A stretch of DNA of 64,000 nucleotides from Eriocheir sinensis (Eukaryota; Arthropoda; Malacostraca; Decapoda; Varunidae), in contig NW_026111784.1 in the NCBI RefSeq assembly GCF_024679095.1, positions 7,501 through 71,500 of the forward strand. Reading direction: 5' to 3'. Positions 19,601 to 34,396 of this stretch are shown here, piece after piece. Made by a program: the position numbers and the translations under genes. The notes under the pieces are model-generated. The model saw nothing but the letters and a program-made list of their open reading frames with translations. It was not told the origin of the DNA and made no database searches. Each line of letters opens with the position of its first letter. The stretch's first letter is position 1.

Positions 19601-20244
19601 TGGAATACGCGCTCACCTGGGGGTTCTCCAACAATGTTTGAGCGAAACTGTAGGGACTCAGGAGTATTTATACCTAAATCAACAAGAAGATATCCATAAG
19701 GACGTGAATATACATAATATTTATATATATCTACAAACTGGTTTGCCTTCTCTTTCCCGAATATTTGCCTGCCCAGAGTGTGAATTTGAGATAAATCGCC
19801 CTGTCTTAACAAGAGGAAATGAGAACAGTTAAGGCTAATATTCCTTGCATGCTTTCCACCCATATATAGATTTTGAGTGATAAATATGCATGAAATATTG
19901 TTGTGCCGTCCGCGAGTAAAAGCAGCAACCACAATTTTGTTCCTTATAGCATCAATGAAAATATCGTCAAGTACATACAATGTCCCTCTCTGATCAAACG
20001 TATCCTCGTTGGCAATTGGATCAATTATTTCAGACGACACTATAACTTTAGGTCCTATTTCTTTATTTCTTTGAAGAGGATGAGACGTTAAGCCACGTAT
20101 GACAATTTTTTTAAACTTTTCATGATACTTCAGTATAAGCTGCTGTACAGGTTCCGATTTTCCAGATTTGCTATATCCTGCAACTATTATGCGCGCAGGG
20201 TATTGGAAAATATCGAGAAGGTTCTCTGAATATGTCTCATCCAT
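19594..20244 (-). CDS. A32-like (FtsK/HerA) genome-packaging ATPase
   Basis: A 216-residue intact frame from ATG 20,244. Walker A is GYSKSGKS (residues 23-30); Walker B is TLYVLDDIF (Asp93-Asp94). Downstream are the conserved FTRGRHNNISCIFITQN stretch with its polar Gln and the LLLRQGDLSQIHTLGRQ region. Size and motifs match the Polinton ATPase that drives DNA into the capsid. It is the first gene of the minus-strand block, with a TATA box about 40 bp upstream. Confidence 0.88.
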   Translation of the reverse strand: MDETYSENLLDIFQYPARIIVAGYSKSGKSEPVQQLILKYHEKFKKIVIRGLTSHPLQRNKEIGPKVIVSSEIIDPIANEDTFDQRGTLYVLDDIFIDAIRNKIVVAAFTRGRHNNISCIFITQNLYMGGKHARNISLNCSHFLLLRQGDLSQIHTLGRQIFGKEKANQFVDIYKYYVYSRPYGYLLVDLGINTPESLQFRSNIVGEPPGERVFQW

Positions 20245-20284
20245 AGCGGAAACTATTAATGATGGTAATTATTAAAGTATGATG

Positions 20285-20292
20285 CTTATATA
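20285..20292 (-). promoter_or_regulatory. TATA box for the ATPase-led gene block
   Basis: TATATAAG on the minus strand, 41 bp before the ATPase ATG, between the gene and the TG tract. Confidence 0.55.
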
Positions 20293-20299
20293 ACACAGA

Positions 20300-20301
<2 letters not shown>

Positions 20302-20345
<44 letters not shown>
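20302..20345. repeat. (TG)n microsatellite
   Basis: About 22 TG units, the counterpart on the right of the CA tract at 214-342 on the left. Confidence 0.95.
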
Positions 20346-20348
<3 letters not shown>

Positions 20349-20394
20349 CAACAAGAACAACAACAATAACAACAATAGCAATTACCCTCACTTT

Positions 20395-20690
20395 GTGTAT
20401 GCCCCACAATTCCGTCACCCCCCCGCTGACCGCCCTCTGACCGTCCTACTCCCACTCCCGTCACCCCCCCCGCTGACCACCCTTTCTTCCGTCACCTCCC
20501 CCCGCTGACCGTCCTACCCCCGCTCCCGTCACCCCCCCCCCCTCGCTCCAGGGCCCCCCGCTTCCGTACGCTAGCCCGAGTGGGGGGGGGGTAGGGCATG
20601 TGAAAAAGTGAAAGATTGGAGGGATGGGGTGGGGGGTGAGGTCAACTACCCCTCTTCCGTCACCCCCTGATGACCCCCCAACCCCACTGA
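20395..20690. repeat. C-rich minisatellite, inferred right terminal repeat of the Polinton
   Basis: Several degenerate ~50-60-bp units built from ttccgtcaccccc, gctgaccgtcctac and ctcccgtcaccccc. They are the reverse complement of the units at 1-60. The outer edge is blurred by poly-C/G runs and the TA tract that follows. Confidence 0.65.
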
Positions 20691-20728
20691 CATCCCCCTG
20701 AAAAAATACCCCACTTCCATTACATTTG

Positions 20729-21900
<1,172 letters not shown>

Positions 21901-21929
21901 TTTCGGTATTCAATTTATTCTTTACGCAT

Positions 21930-23547
21930 TACGAAAATATGAGCACATTTTGAACGAGTACTTCCTTTCAGTATTCACACAAGAGGATCGAACAACTATT
22001 CCGGAAAGGGTTCAGGTGTATGAGGGCGGGGATGGCGACGAATTGAGGGATATAATCATCACTAGGCAGATAGTCCAGGATGAGATAGATAAGCTAAAGA
22101 AAAATAAGTCGCCAGGTCCTGACGAGACATTTCCGCGGGTATTAAAGGAATGCAAGGAGGTATTCAATGACCCACTAAACGACATCTTTAAGATGTCGGT
22201 AAATACTGGTTATGTGCCCAGCCTTTGGAATGTAGCTATTGTGACGCCGATTTTCAAAAAGGGGGACAGGTCAGCTGCTTCAAAATATCGCCCAATTAGC
22301 TTAACATCGGTTATAGGCAAGATGCTGGAGTCAATAATAGCCAGGAACATTCGGGAGCATCTAGAGAAACATAGCCTAATTTACGACTCGCAGCATGGGT
22401 TCATGAAAGGTCAGTCATGCCTCACCAATCTCTTGTCCTTCTACAATATAGTATTTGCGGCGGTAGACAGAGATGAAAACTATAATGTAATTTATCTTGA
22501 TTTTAGTAAAGCGTTTGACAAAGTTCCTCACCACCGACTGTTGCTTAAATTACAGGTTCATGTAGTAGTAGGTTCGATATTAGGTCCACTGCTGTTCATC
22601 ATTTATAACAATGACTTAGATACAGGTATTAGTAGTGATATCCGGAAGTTTGCTGATGATAACAAGATCGGTAGAGTAATTGAGTCGGATCAGGACGCTA
22701 GTATTCTCCAGGATGAACTAAACAGATTGTATGATTGGGCTAAGAAATGGCAGATGGAGTTCAATGTAGGGAAGTGCAATATTCTGAGTGTAGGTAGGAA
22801 CAACCCCTCGCATAACTATTGCTTAAATGACACTCCCATAAGCAGGTATGGGTGCGAGAGGGATTTAGGGGTGTTAGTGAGGTCTAATCTCCGTCCAAGG
22901 GCACAATGCATTCAAGCTAGAAATCGGGCAAACAAGGTACTGGGATTCATTTCAAGGAGTGTAAACAACAGAAGCGCCGAAGTCTTCCTCAAAATATATT
23001 TAGCATTAGTTAGACCTCATCTTGATTATGCGGTTCAGTTCTGGTCACCTTACTATAGGATGGATATCAAATTGTTAGAATCGGTACAGATAAGAATGAC
23101 TAAAATGATTCAGGGGTTAAGAAACTTGCCAAACGAGGAAAGACTTAAACAATTAAACTTGTATTCTCTAGAAAGGGGAATGGTGCGAGGTGACTTGATA
23201 GAGGTTTATAAATAGATGAAGGGCTTTAATAAGGGGGATATCAATAAGGTTCTGAATGTAAGAGAACCGGGTAGGACAAGTAATAATGGGTTTAAACTGG
23301 ATAAATTCAGATTCAACAGGGACATAGACAAAAATTGGTTTACTAACAGAGTGGTAGATGAGTGGAACAGGCTGATCAGTCATGTGGTGGGTGCCAATAC
23401 AATTGTCACATTCATAAATATATTAGATAAATTCATGGACAGTGATATTAGGTGGGGTTAGATTCACAGGATCTTAGGTTCACAGGAGCTGCCTTGTACC
23501 GGCCTACCGGCCTCTTGCAGACTCCTACGTTTTTATGTTCTTATGTA
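21930..23547 (+). mobile_element. CR1-like LINE, 5'-truncated, with internal deletion and stop
   Basis: A reverse transcriptase frame runs 21,930-23,215: IVTPIFKKGDRSAASKYRPI, then YLDFSKAFDKVPHHRLL, then the catalytic FADDNK, then QMEFNVGKCNILSVG and the C-terminal VNNRSAEVFLKIYLALVRPH and NLPNEERLKQLNLYSLERG. Between the HHRLL and GSILGPLLF blocks about 50 residues are missing, including the usual GVPQG start of the palm strand. A TAG at 23,213-23,215 interrupts the frame, which goes on to 23,461. The 3' end has tttttatgttcttatg, the short tandem tail expected of CR1-type elements. Non-functional. Confidence 0.85.
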
Positions 23548-23549
23548 CT

Positions 23550-24229
23550 CGGACTTACTACTTCTGAAGAAACATTGTTCCAGTGGCAGATGACTCGGCT
23601 TGAGAAAGAACACCTGCCAATGTCTGCACTACATCACCTCGCTTGAATAGGTAAACCGTTATTTCTATTTTTTTAAATTCATATTCAGCTCAAAGACTCT
23701 GGAGTTATCGAAGTTTCTGAACTTTTTCAGGTACTTGAAAGTCAGAGTTATATCTCCTCGTAAGCGTCTCTTTTCCCAATGTAAAGAAATTGAGTCGCTT
23801 GAGTCGTTTTTTATACAGTTGAGCTTATTGGGAGTGGGAGAATTTTCGTAGCGCGTCCCTAAACCTTTTTCAGTAATTCAACGTCTTTCACGTAATTAGG
23901 GGACCGAAACTGTACTGCATATTCCAGATGCTGCCTTATCATTAAATCATTAAATCACACATGGATAACATTACTTCTGACGATCAACACGTGGTTATAG
24001 TAGTAGTGACAATCGGTGTAATAGCAAATCACCATACTAGAAGGAAAAGGAAATTTTGGTGCCAACAGTTGCTCATTGTTACAAGGAGAGAGAATATGGA
24101 CTAAACGTGCCCCTCTCTCCCTTTATGGGGAGCATTCTATAAACAAAGAATACGGAAAATGAGGGAACAACTACAAAAATTCGATTTGCCAGCGGAAGAG
24201 CTTTCAAATCCAAGGTTGGACTCATTATG

Positions 24230-24233
<4 letters not shown>
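23550..24233. other. Intergenic region, nothing recognised
   Basis: AT-rich DNA with no supported gene or structure. Confidence 0.5.

Positions 24234-24262
<29 letters not shown>
24234..24262. repeat. (GA)n microsatellite
   Basis: About 14 GA units. Confidence 0.9.
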
Positions 24263-24265
<3 letters not shown>

Positions 24266-24469
24266 GCTGAACGTAGACCATCAATTTTTGACCTTGAGGA
24301 TGAGCATCGACGTCGACTTCATAATAATCAATATTTATGATAAGCTACCAAAGCCTCCCTTCAGGGTGCAGATACAACAAGTTGAACCACACAAAATACC
24401 AAAAGGTACTGGAGAGAAGCAAAGGCAACGAATAGTTAAGAAACTGGCCACTCAAAGAGAAAAATAAAA

Positions 24470-24960
24470 TTACTGTTTCAAAAAGACATTCACACGAGAC
24501 TTAAACGTAGAAATGTCTGCACAAAGGACAGTCTCATTGGGTAACTGATTTGTTAACGACGGAATAAAACATCGTGAGAATTGTGTCGTACAAAAATTCA
24601 TAGGATTAAAAGCGAGATCGTTTTGACTAAGAGCAAACCTCGTGACCCGGGCAAGAGTAAAAGGATCAAGCAAAGCATTGTGTAAGGGATGCCGCTTATT
24701 CTTAAAAACTTTAAATAAAATGCTAAGGGCACCAACTTGACGCCGATGATCAAGATCAAGAACAAGTGCCGGAGAATTAAATTTAATTGAATTGATAGCT
24801 CTGTCAAGTAACTTTAAATGGCAATTGGCATGCAGATATCCAAACAGGAGCACAATACTCAAAGTGGGGCAAAATGAATGCATAAAAAGATTTGATTACA
24901 GTTGAGTCACAAGCAAATTCATCTTCACCTGAGACTTGAGATGGTAATGGTAGTGGGGGT
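24470..24960 (-). mobile_element. LINE reverse transcriptase C-terminal fragment
   Basis: A minus-strand frame contains HLKLLDRAINSIKFNSPALV, LDHRRQVGALSILFK, HPLHNALLDPF and QFSRCFIPSLTNQLPNE. These are the conserved C-terminal blocks of a Jockey/I-type LINE ORF2. The frame begins in a shifted part near 24,883, and a remnant extends further right. Truncated on both sides. Confidence 0.75.
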
Positions 24961-25420
24961 TCGATTAGATCAGTTTAGGTAATAGGAGCAGGCATCGGAA
25001 GTGTTTATAGTTGAAGCTGCAGTGTTCGTGATAGTGAGTGTCGTGTAGATGGTAGAGGACACAAGGAATGACGAGATCGGGACGATGGTCTAGAACTCTA
25101 GATACTCTAGAATCTAGATGGGCGGGGTGTGGGCCTCGAATGATGACTGACTGGCCGACTGACTGGCTAGCTGAAGGGCTAGCTGGTTGAAGGTATTGTT
25201 TGAATAGCTGACTATGAAAATCCCTGGTTGGCTGGTTAACGGGTTGAATGGCTAGTCGAGTGGCTGAGTGGCTGACTGACTGGATGGACGGCTAACACAC
25301 AGGCTTGCTGAGTGGCTGAGGAACTGACTGGTTGACTGACTGGTCAACAGGCTCGCTAACGGACTGGCTACCTGAGTGGCAGACTGCCTGGCTAACTGGC
25401 AGAAACGAGGCGCCTCTGGT
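24960..25420. repeat. Degenerate ctgactgg minisatellite
   Basis: From about 25,140 to 25,420 the DNA is made of irregular units such as gactgactggctgg and gctgagtggctgac. Upstream of it nothing is recognised. Confidence 0.7.
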
Positions 25421-25704
25421 CAGACTGGCATATGACCCGGCAACAGCTGTATCGATCCCGGCCACACCACGCACTCTCGAATTATGCCCTGACACGGCAC
25501 CCGCCTAACTGCATTCTTAAAGCTGTGTTAAGGTATATGTGGAACTGTGGCGGCGTCCGTGACGGTGGCAAATAGTGGGAGCATCAGTGGTGGTGGTTGT
25601 GAGTGGTGGTGGTGGTGAAGGAGGTGGCGGAAGAGATTGTGGTCGTGACAGTGATAATGTTGGAGATGAAGGAATCGTGGGTAAAACATGTATGAAAATC
25701 GTGA

Positions 25705-25707
<3 letters not shown>

Positions 25708-25759
<52 letters not shown>
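25708..25759. repeat. (GT)n microsatellite
   Basis: About 26 GT units after a GGT-rich stretch (25,585-25,640). Confidence 0.95.
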
Positions 25760-27332
<1,573 letters not shown>

Positions 27333-27830
27333 TCCTTTGAAGAGTGGGTAATATATCCCCTCTCTCCCCGCTGGCACGAAGAATACAAGGAGTGGCCCTC
27401 CGCGGGCGCAGCTCTTCACTGTGAAGTGAAGCATGGGGGATAGGGGGGGCGGAGCTTAGCCGGTGGCCTTGAGCCAGCAAGTCAACTCGAAAACATTGGC
27501 TTTTTCGCTCCCAGATCGTCGGAGTAAATGAGCTTGTCTGCCTTATTTCTTCCACATATAGTTTTACTTACTCAACTGCTGCAGTATATGCACTAATTAT
27601 GTATGTACAGGTTTTCATAGAAAAAACACCAGCATTTCCTTGTCTATATTCCGTAAAAGCTGAGATGAAATGTTCCACACCCGCCGTGATCCCTCACACT
27701 TCCTGTATAGTATTCATTATATATTGACCATGGCCTCACTTTTAATGTAGAAGGATGTACAGTCTCAGATGTGCTCAAAACTCACTACGAGAAAACAGAA
27801 GGAAGTATTGGGGCAGGAAGGAGAAAAATT

Positions 27831-28415
27831 GGTGCTGTTTTGGTATGTTATCTACCATGTGTTTTCTGTTTCGGTATGTTATCTACCTTCAAGTAGAGTA
27901 GTTTAAAATGAATTTATTATATTCGTCAAATTAAAAAGTGTTTGAAGTAAAAACACCCGAATAGTTCGAGTAGTTTAAAACGAATTTATTCAAGTTAAAA
28001 AGTAAAAATGGTGAATGAAGTAAAAACAGCCGAATAGTACAACATGAGGATATTCACAGCCACTCATCGAAAGACAGTCCGGAGAAATGGAGAAACGGAG
28101 AAATGCCACAAAAAGGTCAACAGCATCATGACGGAGTATTCGCCAGGACGGACGGAGAGAAACACAGAGCAGTGACATAATCTTGACGTCGTCACCTTCG
28201 CGAGTGTGAAACGTGAGTTGGAGAACTGAGCTGTGTGTGAAACGTGTGAAACGAATTATGATTCGTGTGAAACGTGAGTTGGGGCTGAGCTGTGTGTGAA
28301 ACGAGTGAAACGAATCATGATTCGTTGCTGATTTAGCAAGGTAGATAACACTCCAAAACAGACGCGTACCAGGTAGGCAAAAATAACGAGGTAGATAACA
28401 TACCAAAACAGCACC
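27831..28415. mobile_element. 585-bp MITE with perfect 26-bp TIRs and 8-bp target duplications
   Basis: The left end starts GGTGCTGTTTTGGTATG at 27,831; the 26-bp end is matched exactly by the reverse complement of the right end at 28,390-28,415. GAAAAATT flanks both sides (27,823-27,830 and 28,416-28,423). The motif around tatgttatctacc is repeated once more inside each end. The interior has two internal tandem repeats: an ~80-bp unit with tagtttaaaa-gaatttatt, and a ~65-bp unit with gtgtgaaacgtgagttgg. No coding potential. An 8-bp duplication fits hAT, P or Merlin-type elements; the superfamily is not determined. Confidence 0.9.
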
Positions 28416-28419
28416 GAAA

Positions 28420-30200
28420 AATTTACCCATGCGCAAATAATAGTCTATATTTGACTTGACGTCAACCAACAGTGTTACACAATCATGCTTGTCATTGTTA
28501 GAGGTATATTAACCAGTAAATGGAGAAAATGCAACATGCAGGTCAGGCACCAATTACTGAGAGGGGTTGGTTACATGTTTTTACGGAGAGAAATGGCTGT
28601 GAAGTGGTGATCTGATCACCAGAGATGAAAAAAAGACTTACAAGAGTGGAATAAATAATACAAGATAACTCCTGTAAGAGAGAGAGAGAGAGAAAATGAG
28701 GGGGAATGAGAATGAGAGGTAATGAGAATGATAATGAGAGAGAGAGAGAGAATGAGAATGCGAGAGAATGAGAATGAGCAAGAGAGAGATAATGAAAATT
28801 AGATAATAAGAATGAGAGATAATGAGAATGAGAGAATAAGAATGAGAGAATGAGAATTAACGTTGTCAGGCAAATGAGTGCCCGTGGGTTGAATCGACTC
28901 GGTAGCCTGCTCAGGTTTACACTCTTATTTTACACGTTTTGAAAAATAAACGGTGTTCATTGTACTTTTGATAGTACCCAAAGACCTCTACATTCCAGTA
29001 ATGTGACCTGTTTGTGTGTAAAAGCCATGGGAGGTGAATTACAGATGATTTCCTTGAAATTTCCACCAAGGAATCATTCGCATTCTTTTGTGTAATTCTT
29101 TTTCAAGCTCAGTTTCGCCTCCTATATAATGTTTCACTACAAATATAATTTTGTCTTACCGATGAAACGTTATGCTGCCATCCCCGCCTTTGTGGGGGGA
29201 ACCAAAGGCAGAGCAAGCCGGCATGAAGGCAAAATGTTGAGGTGTGTGGGTGTCGCGCGTCCGGCCAGCCGGGCAATGTTATAGGTGGACTTGTATATGA
29301 GGGAGGGGGCGGAGCCAAGCCAAGGCCAAGACTGCTTCACTTCTGTGGCGCCATGCCCTCCCCTTCCATTCTTCCTCCAAGGGTACAACAAATTTTAGAG
29401 CAGACTGTGTTGTTCCCTGCTCTAGCAGTACGAGCAAGAAGATGACTCACTTTATTCTCATTATATATTTAGCATTACTGAAACCTCGTTTTTAGTTATG
29501 CCGTACAGGTTTGGTCCTATTATAGAACAAACAAAATAGCGCAGAAAAGAATGACAAAAAAAAAATAACAAGGGCTGAGGAAATTGGCAGCATTCATGTA
29601 AAAGTCAAAGGTGACCTGATTGAAATTTTAAGTGAATGAAGCGATCTAACAAAGACAATGTTAAATGCATAAAATTGACTGAAGCTGATTGATCCAAAAA
29701 TATCAATAGATAAATTCGAAGAGAGAATGTGTCAGGCTACACACATATCGGCTATACACACAGCACAAAGGTTCTTATAACAACGTATTCTGCAGACTTG
29801 ATTTATACTTGAGTCATTAATGGACAAAGCCACACATAACATAACACACACATAACACAGCACACAAAGACACAACCCAAGAAAATTGGTACCGGTAACG
29901 GTATTATAGTAAAAATGTGTGCAGGGCTTGCAGCAACGTGTTCTGTGGAACCATTACCTATTTGTGATTTTATTCTTGAACTTTTTCAAATAGGGGACAA
30001 ACTTATCACGTCAGTGAGATGTAATGACTATGTAAAGTTGAAAAGACACAGACAAAGTGCGAGATATGCATAAAATCAATAGATAAAACAGAATGGAAGA
30101 GATAATAAAGATACACACATATGGACACATAACAAACAAGGACTCTGCATTCAATACCATCCAACCTCACATTTTTAGTTATTTAACCAAGAGACCTTAA
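28420..30200. other. Intergenic region with a GAGA/GAATGA low-complexity block
   Basis: From 28,675 to 28,860 lies a degenerate gagagaatgagaatgag minisatellite. The rest, including a GC-richer part at 29,170-29,420, holds nothing I can assign. Confidence 0.6.
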
Positions 30201-30204
30201 TATA

Positions 30205-31284
30205 CCACGTTGGGCAATGTGAAGTCCAAAATAATAGTGACTAATACAGGAGCCCCTCAAGGTTGTGTCATGTCCCCTGTCCTTTTTAGCTTATACACAG
30301 AAGATTGTAGAAGTGCTTTTAGTAATTGCACAATAATAAAATATGCCAATGACACGGTAATTGTTGGTAAAATATCGAATGATGAATGTGATGAGTACTT
30401 AGCCCAGGTTCACTTTTTTTGCTGACTGGTGCAAATCAAATTTTCTGGAACTAAACGTCAAGAAAACCAAAGAAATGTTAATTAACTGACTATAGAATAA
30501 AAAACGTCGCGTACCTGCTCCCATCATAATTGATCCAGAATCAGTAGAGAGGGTGGAACAGTATAAATATTTGGGTTTTGTGATTGACAGTGAATTAAAA
30601 GGTAGCGCAAATACCAACATGGTAGTGGAGAAATGTACTCAAGGGCTGCATTTTTTACGCATTTTGAAAAATTTACACGTAGATGAAAAGATGATTAGCC
30701 TCTTCCACAGTAGAGTCAATAATAAGTTTTTCTTTAACCACTTGGTTTGGTAGATTAACATCTAGGGAAAAAAATGAGCTTAAAATGATTGTAAGAAAAT
30801 CGAGGAAGTTAGGTGCAGAAGCAAATTCAACTGACAAGCTTTATCATGAAGGAACAATGAAACAGGTTGACAGAATCATGAAGGATGTAACCCATCCCCT
30901 CCACTCCTGCTACACATTCTTTAGGTCCGGCAGAAGGTTAGCTCTGCCCGCTCAACGCACGGACAGATACAAGAAATCGTTTGTATCAAAAAGCATCGTT
31001 CTCTTTAATCATTTGAAAACATGATAGTGACTGGGTGATTAATTACTTGTGATGATGTGTGAAAGTGTGATGGGCCCTGTGATTGTGATTGTGCTTTTAT
31101 GTGCAGCTGTAGAAACATTTCGCATTTTTAGTGATTTTATATTTCTCGTAACCTTACATTTTCAGTAATTTTACATCTTTGTAGTAACTTATTGTAATAT
31201 GGACCTCTAGCCACAAAGAATTTCAGATTGTATGCATTGCTATGTTGCAAATTGACAATAAAGTTATCTATCTATCTATCTATA
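30205..31284 (+). mobile_element. Rex1-like LINE 3' fragment with (CTAT)n tail
   Basis: Open pieces at 30,210-30,425, 30,553-30,753 and 30,785-31,024 together show GAPQGCVMSPVLFSLYTED, the catalytic YANDTVIVG (Asn-Asp in place of Ala-Asp-Asp), EQYKYLGFVID and a C-terminal FFRSGRRLALPAQRTDRYKK. These are seen in Rex1/Babar-type elements. The frames are broken by stops. The element ends tgacaataaagttatctatc with a CTAT repeat, the usual Rex1-type tail. Confidence 0.8.
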
Positions 31285-31289
31285 ACACA

Positions 31290-31990
31290 TAAATGAAGGA
31301 AGAAAATGAGCCTCAATAAGCAACTTGAAGCCTTCTTTCCCGTAAGTTTCCAAAGAGTCCTCCTTCCATTGAAGGTGACCTGATTCCTCCACGGGGCACC
31401 TGGCAGGCTGCCATACCGCCCACGGCGACGCAAGGAATGAATGGAAGAGTGCATGGTGTTTCAACGCCAAATATTTCCCTCACAACTTTTTCTTACACTG
31501 ACGTTTACCTGCATTTAAAATAACTCAGATTAACGTAATATTAAATCATCCGTGGAAATATCGCCATACAAATCAAAATTATCTGCCTGATCGCCAGACA
31601 CTTTCGAATCATTACATCTTTTTATACCGCCAATCCATTTATTAAGATTTACATCCCTTCGAGGCCTCAACGCTAACTCCACCCAGCTGATTACTACCAG
31701 ATTTCTTTGAAGGGTCCCACAGTTCCCACCTTTATAATATTTGGTACCGTTACTCCAACATAATTATTCATTGCTTTTCATTTTAGATTATATATAATGT
31801 CCCTATAGTCGTTGATCCCTAATTCCATAACTAGTTTAACTTTTTCAACTGTTCCATAAATATTGGGTAGCACTTAGTTTAAATTACTGCTTCCTCTTGT
31901 GGGTTCGCTAGGGAAAGTTATACTGCACAATTTTTATAGAAAATCCGCCTCATGGTAATCCTAATGGTAATCTCAGTGCGTATTATGTAA
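31290..31990. other. Intergenic region, nothing recognised
   Basis: AT-rich, no supported features. Confidence 0.5.
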
Positions 31991-31997
31991 TCTAAAA

Positions 31998-32275
31998 CAT
32001 TCGCCCCGCGGTGTCGTGGTTAGCGTCCCTGATTACGAATCTGCGGATTCGAATCAAGGCCAAGGCAGTGGGCGTGCAGACCACCCAGCTGCTCATCCTT
32101 ACATTCGATATGGTCGATAAATCTGTACCTGGGGAAAAAAGAGGAAGGGAAGCTGTGGTAACCCGGATGTTACACCGACACTGCGTCGGGCTGAGGGTTC
32201 TCTCCCACCCCCCTCTTAAAAGCCTAACGGGACGGAAATGAGCACCGCCGCCACGCCCAGCTTTTTTTTAATTTA
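31998..32275 (+). mobile_element. tRNA-derived SINE, family A
   Basis: Starts with a tRNA-like head: cggtgtcgtggttagcgtcc (box A-like) and ggattcgaatcaa (box B-like), about 50 bp apart. The body contains cacccagctgctcatcc and gtcgataaatctgtacctgg. A second copy of this family is at 54,535-54,760. It ends in a T-rich stretch. No tRNA fold with a closing acceptor stem is evident. Confidence 0.7.
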
Positions 32276-32279
32276 GGTG

Positions 32280-32590
32280 CTGCCTGTAGCGCCGGGAGGC
32301 TCTCTAGACTCGACTAGAGGGACCTCTTGGACGGCTCCGCCCGATAGTGGCGCAGGCGATTTTTATTTATAGTGGCTGCCATGATATATACTCTTGCTTG
32401 GCCCACGCTGCCCCGCGGTGCTCCACATCAAGTCGCTGAAGTTAGGGCTGTTTGAAGATCTAGACAGCGTGTGGGTAATCTTCCGTCATTTGGCGATGGC
32501 TTGAAAAATCACGTGTTTTGGTGGGACTCGAACCTAGGTCCATGGCTCACCACATCCGCACGCTGACCACTCGGCCACCGCCTCCCCATA
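32280..32590 (-). mobile_element. tRNA-derived SINE, family B
   Basis: On the minus strand a serine/leucine tRNA-like head reads ggtggccgagtggtcagcg (box A) and ggttcgagtcccacc (box B). It is followed by a ~250-bp body ending in tctagagagcctcccggcg. It abuts the family A SINE, in the opposite orientation. Confidence 0.75.
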
Positions 32591-33445
32591 ACTATAACCC
32601 ATAAGCTATTACGTATGCTCCCAACTTCACCTTACCTTCAAATCATACGCACCAAATATACCCATATTTGGATATCACGTTTGTTTTCTGAAATAAGGTG
32701 AAACTAATATTGGTGAGAAAGTGGACAAAAAAGTACGGAAATACTGCTCACATGTCCTTTCCATCAAAAGTCTGCACCCACTGATGCAACACTCCCATAT
32801 GTTTTGTTTGGCTTAGTAATATGAAAATTCGAAGTGAATTTTTGAGTAACAAAAAGTCACAAAGAAGTGTAATAAAGTCCTTATTTTAAGTAGCAGCGAC
32901 GGGCCAAATTTGTGACTTTACCGTGTAGCAGCGACGGGACAAATTTGTGCCATGATATAAACCCCCATAAATAGATGATACATAAACTGATCACAAATGC
33001 TTTGTGAAATGGTTTGTGTGAGTGATGGTTTTTTTCTCATTTTTCTCGCTTAGAGGGACCATTAAGAAACATGATCCCTGCTGCTACCGGGTTAAACAAA
33101 GTTTGCCCCTCTACTTCAAAGTTTTCTGACTATTTGGTGCCTGATTTAGTGATGACTTGGTGACTTAGTGATACTTTTCATGTCAAAAAGGTTCCCATTA
33201 TCGCAGGTCTTTTCATCAAAATAGTTATTTCATTCTAGTTCACACCATGACTATTTGAGGATCCTATTTACACAAGGTACCAACCGCTACTTTTAAGAAA
33301 GTGAGAAAGACTCAAAGTCTGATGATTTTTTTTAACTGCAATAAGTTTGGACGCCAAGGGGAAGCCCACAGAGTTCATGGGTTGAGCAATCCGATTTATC
33401 CTGTTATTACACTTAGGATGAGAAGAAGGGTTCCATAAAGACTTA
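32591..33445. other. Intergenic region left of the hAT element
   Basis: AT-rich. A short direct repeat gtagcagcgacggg occurs twice around 32,892-32,938. No gene supported. Confidence 0.5.
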
Positions 33446-34396
33446 CTCTGAGGCAGGGTTGGCAATGATTAAATCAAATTGATATAATCAAATGATTAAA
33501 TCATGGATATTTTTACTAAAAAAATCATGATTTTTTATTTATTTTTTATTTTATTTTTTTGACTAAATGTATTCCATAAGTTAAATGATGTGCTCCAAAG
33601 ATGGTAAAGTAAAACAACATATTCATGTGCAATGATTCATTTATTCTCTTCAAGGTATATACAAAAAAAAATCCCTACATTATTATAAATTTATAAGTAG
33701 GAACTGACAACTGAGATGAATTAATCCTTGAAATATGTTTGAGTAGTAAAGTAGGCCTATCCTGGAGAAGAAATATCATATCTATGTTGCCTAATCTATG
33801 TATCAATATAATACAAATGGCAAATACTTATGTAAATTAAGGAGATAGAATTTGTTAAAGATGTGTGATTCCTAATTCCTGAATTTAAGTAGCAGAAAAT
33901 ATTTGAAGGATTTTTTAAGCTTTTTTCAACAAAATGTAGTCTTTATTGACTAGGTCCTTACACATGCATCAATCTCCAATTCAGTACCTTAGTTTACTGT
34001 ACTTAACTATGGAGTTCACCAAGTTCACCAGAGGCTTTCTGTGATGACATTAGGTTATGGTTTTTGTAAATGAAAAACAGTTTTGCAGCCTTTTCTATCC
34101 CTAACCTCTTTATAAGCTTAGAATGAATAAGACCAAATGAAGAAAAAATCCTCTCCACTCCAGAACTTGAGGCTGTTGTTGTAAATAATTACCTAACCAA
34201 ATCAGAAAAATCCTTTTTGTCTCCAACAAGCTCGCCCAAAGAAAGTCACCATGCAACTAGTCCAGCATTAAGTGAATGGGCAGAAAACATGTATGGTTGA
34301 AATGGAGGAAGTTTTGCCTTATATGTCATTATAAAATATAGTGCTGAAGGGCAATTTTCATTGATCCAATTCATTCCCATGTTTTTTCCTCCATAG

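Noticed and set aside
30205..31024. Intact LINE ORF2
   Set aside because: Stops at 30,426 and beyond, and a changed catalytic motif.
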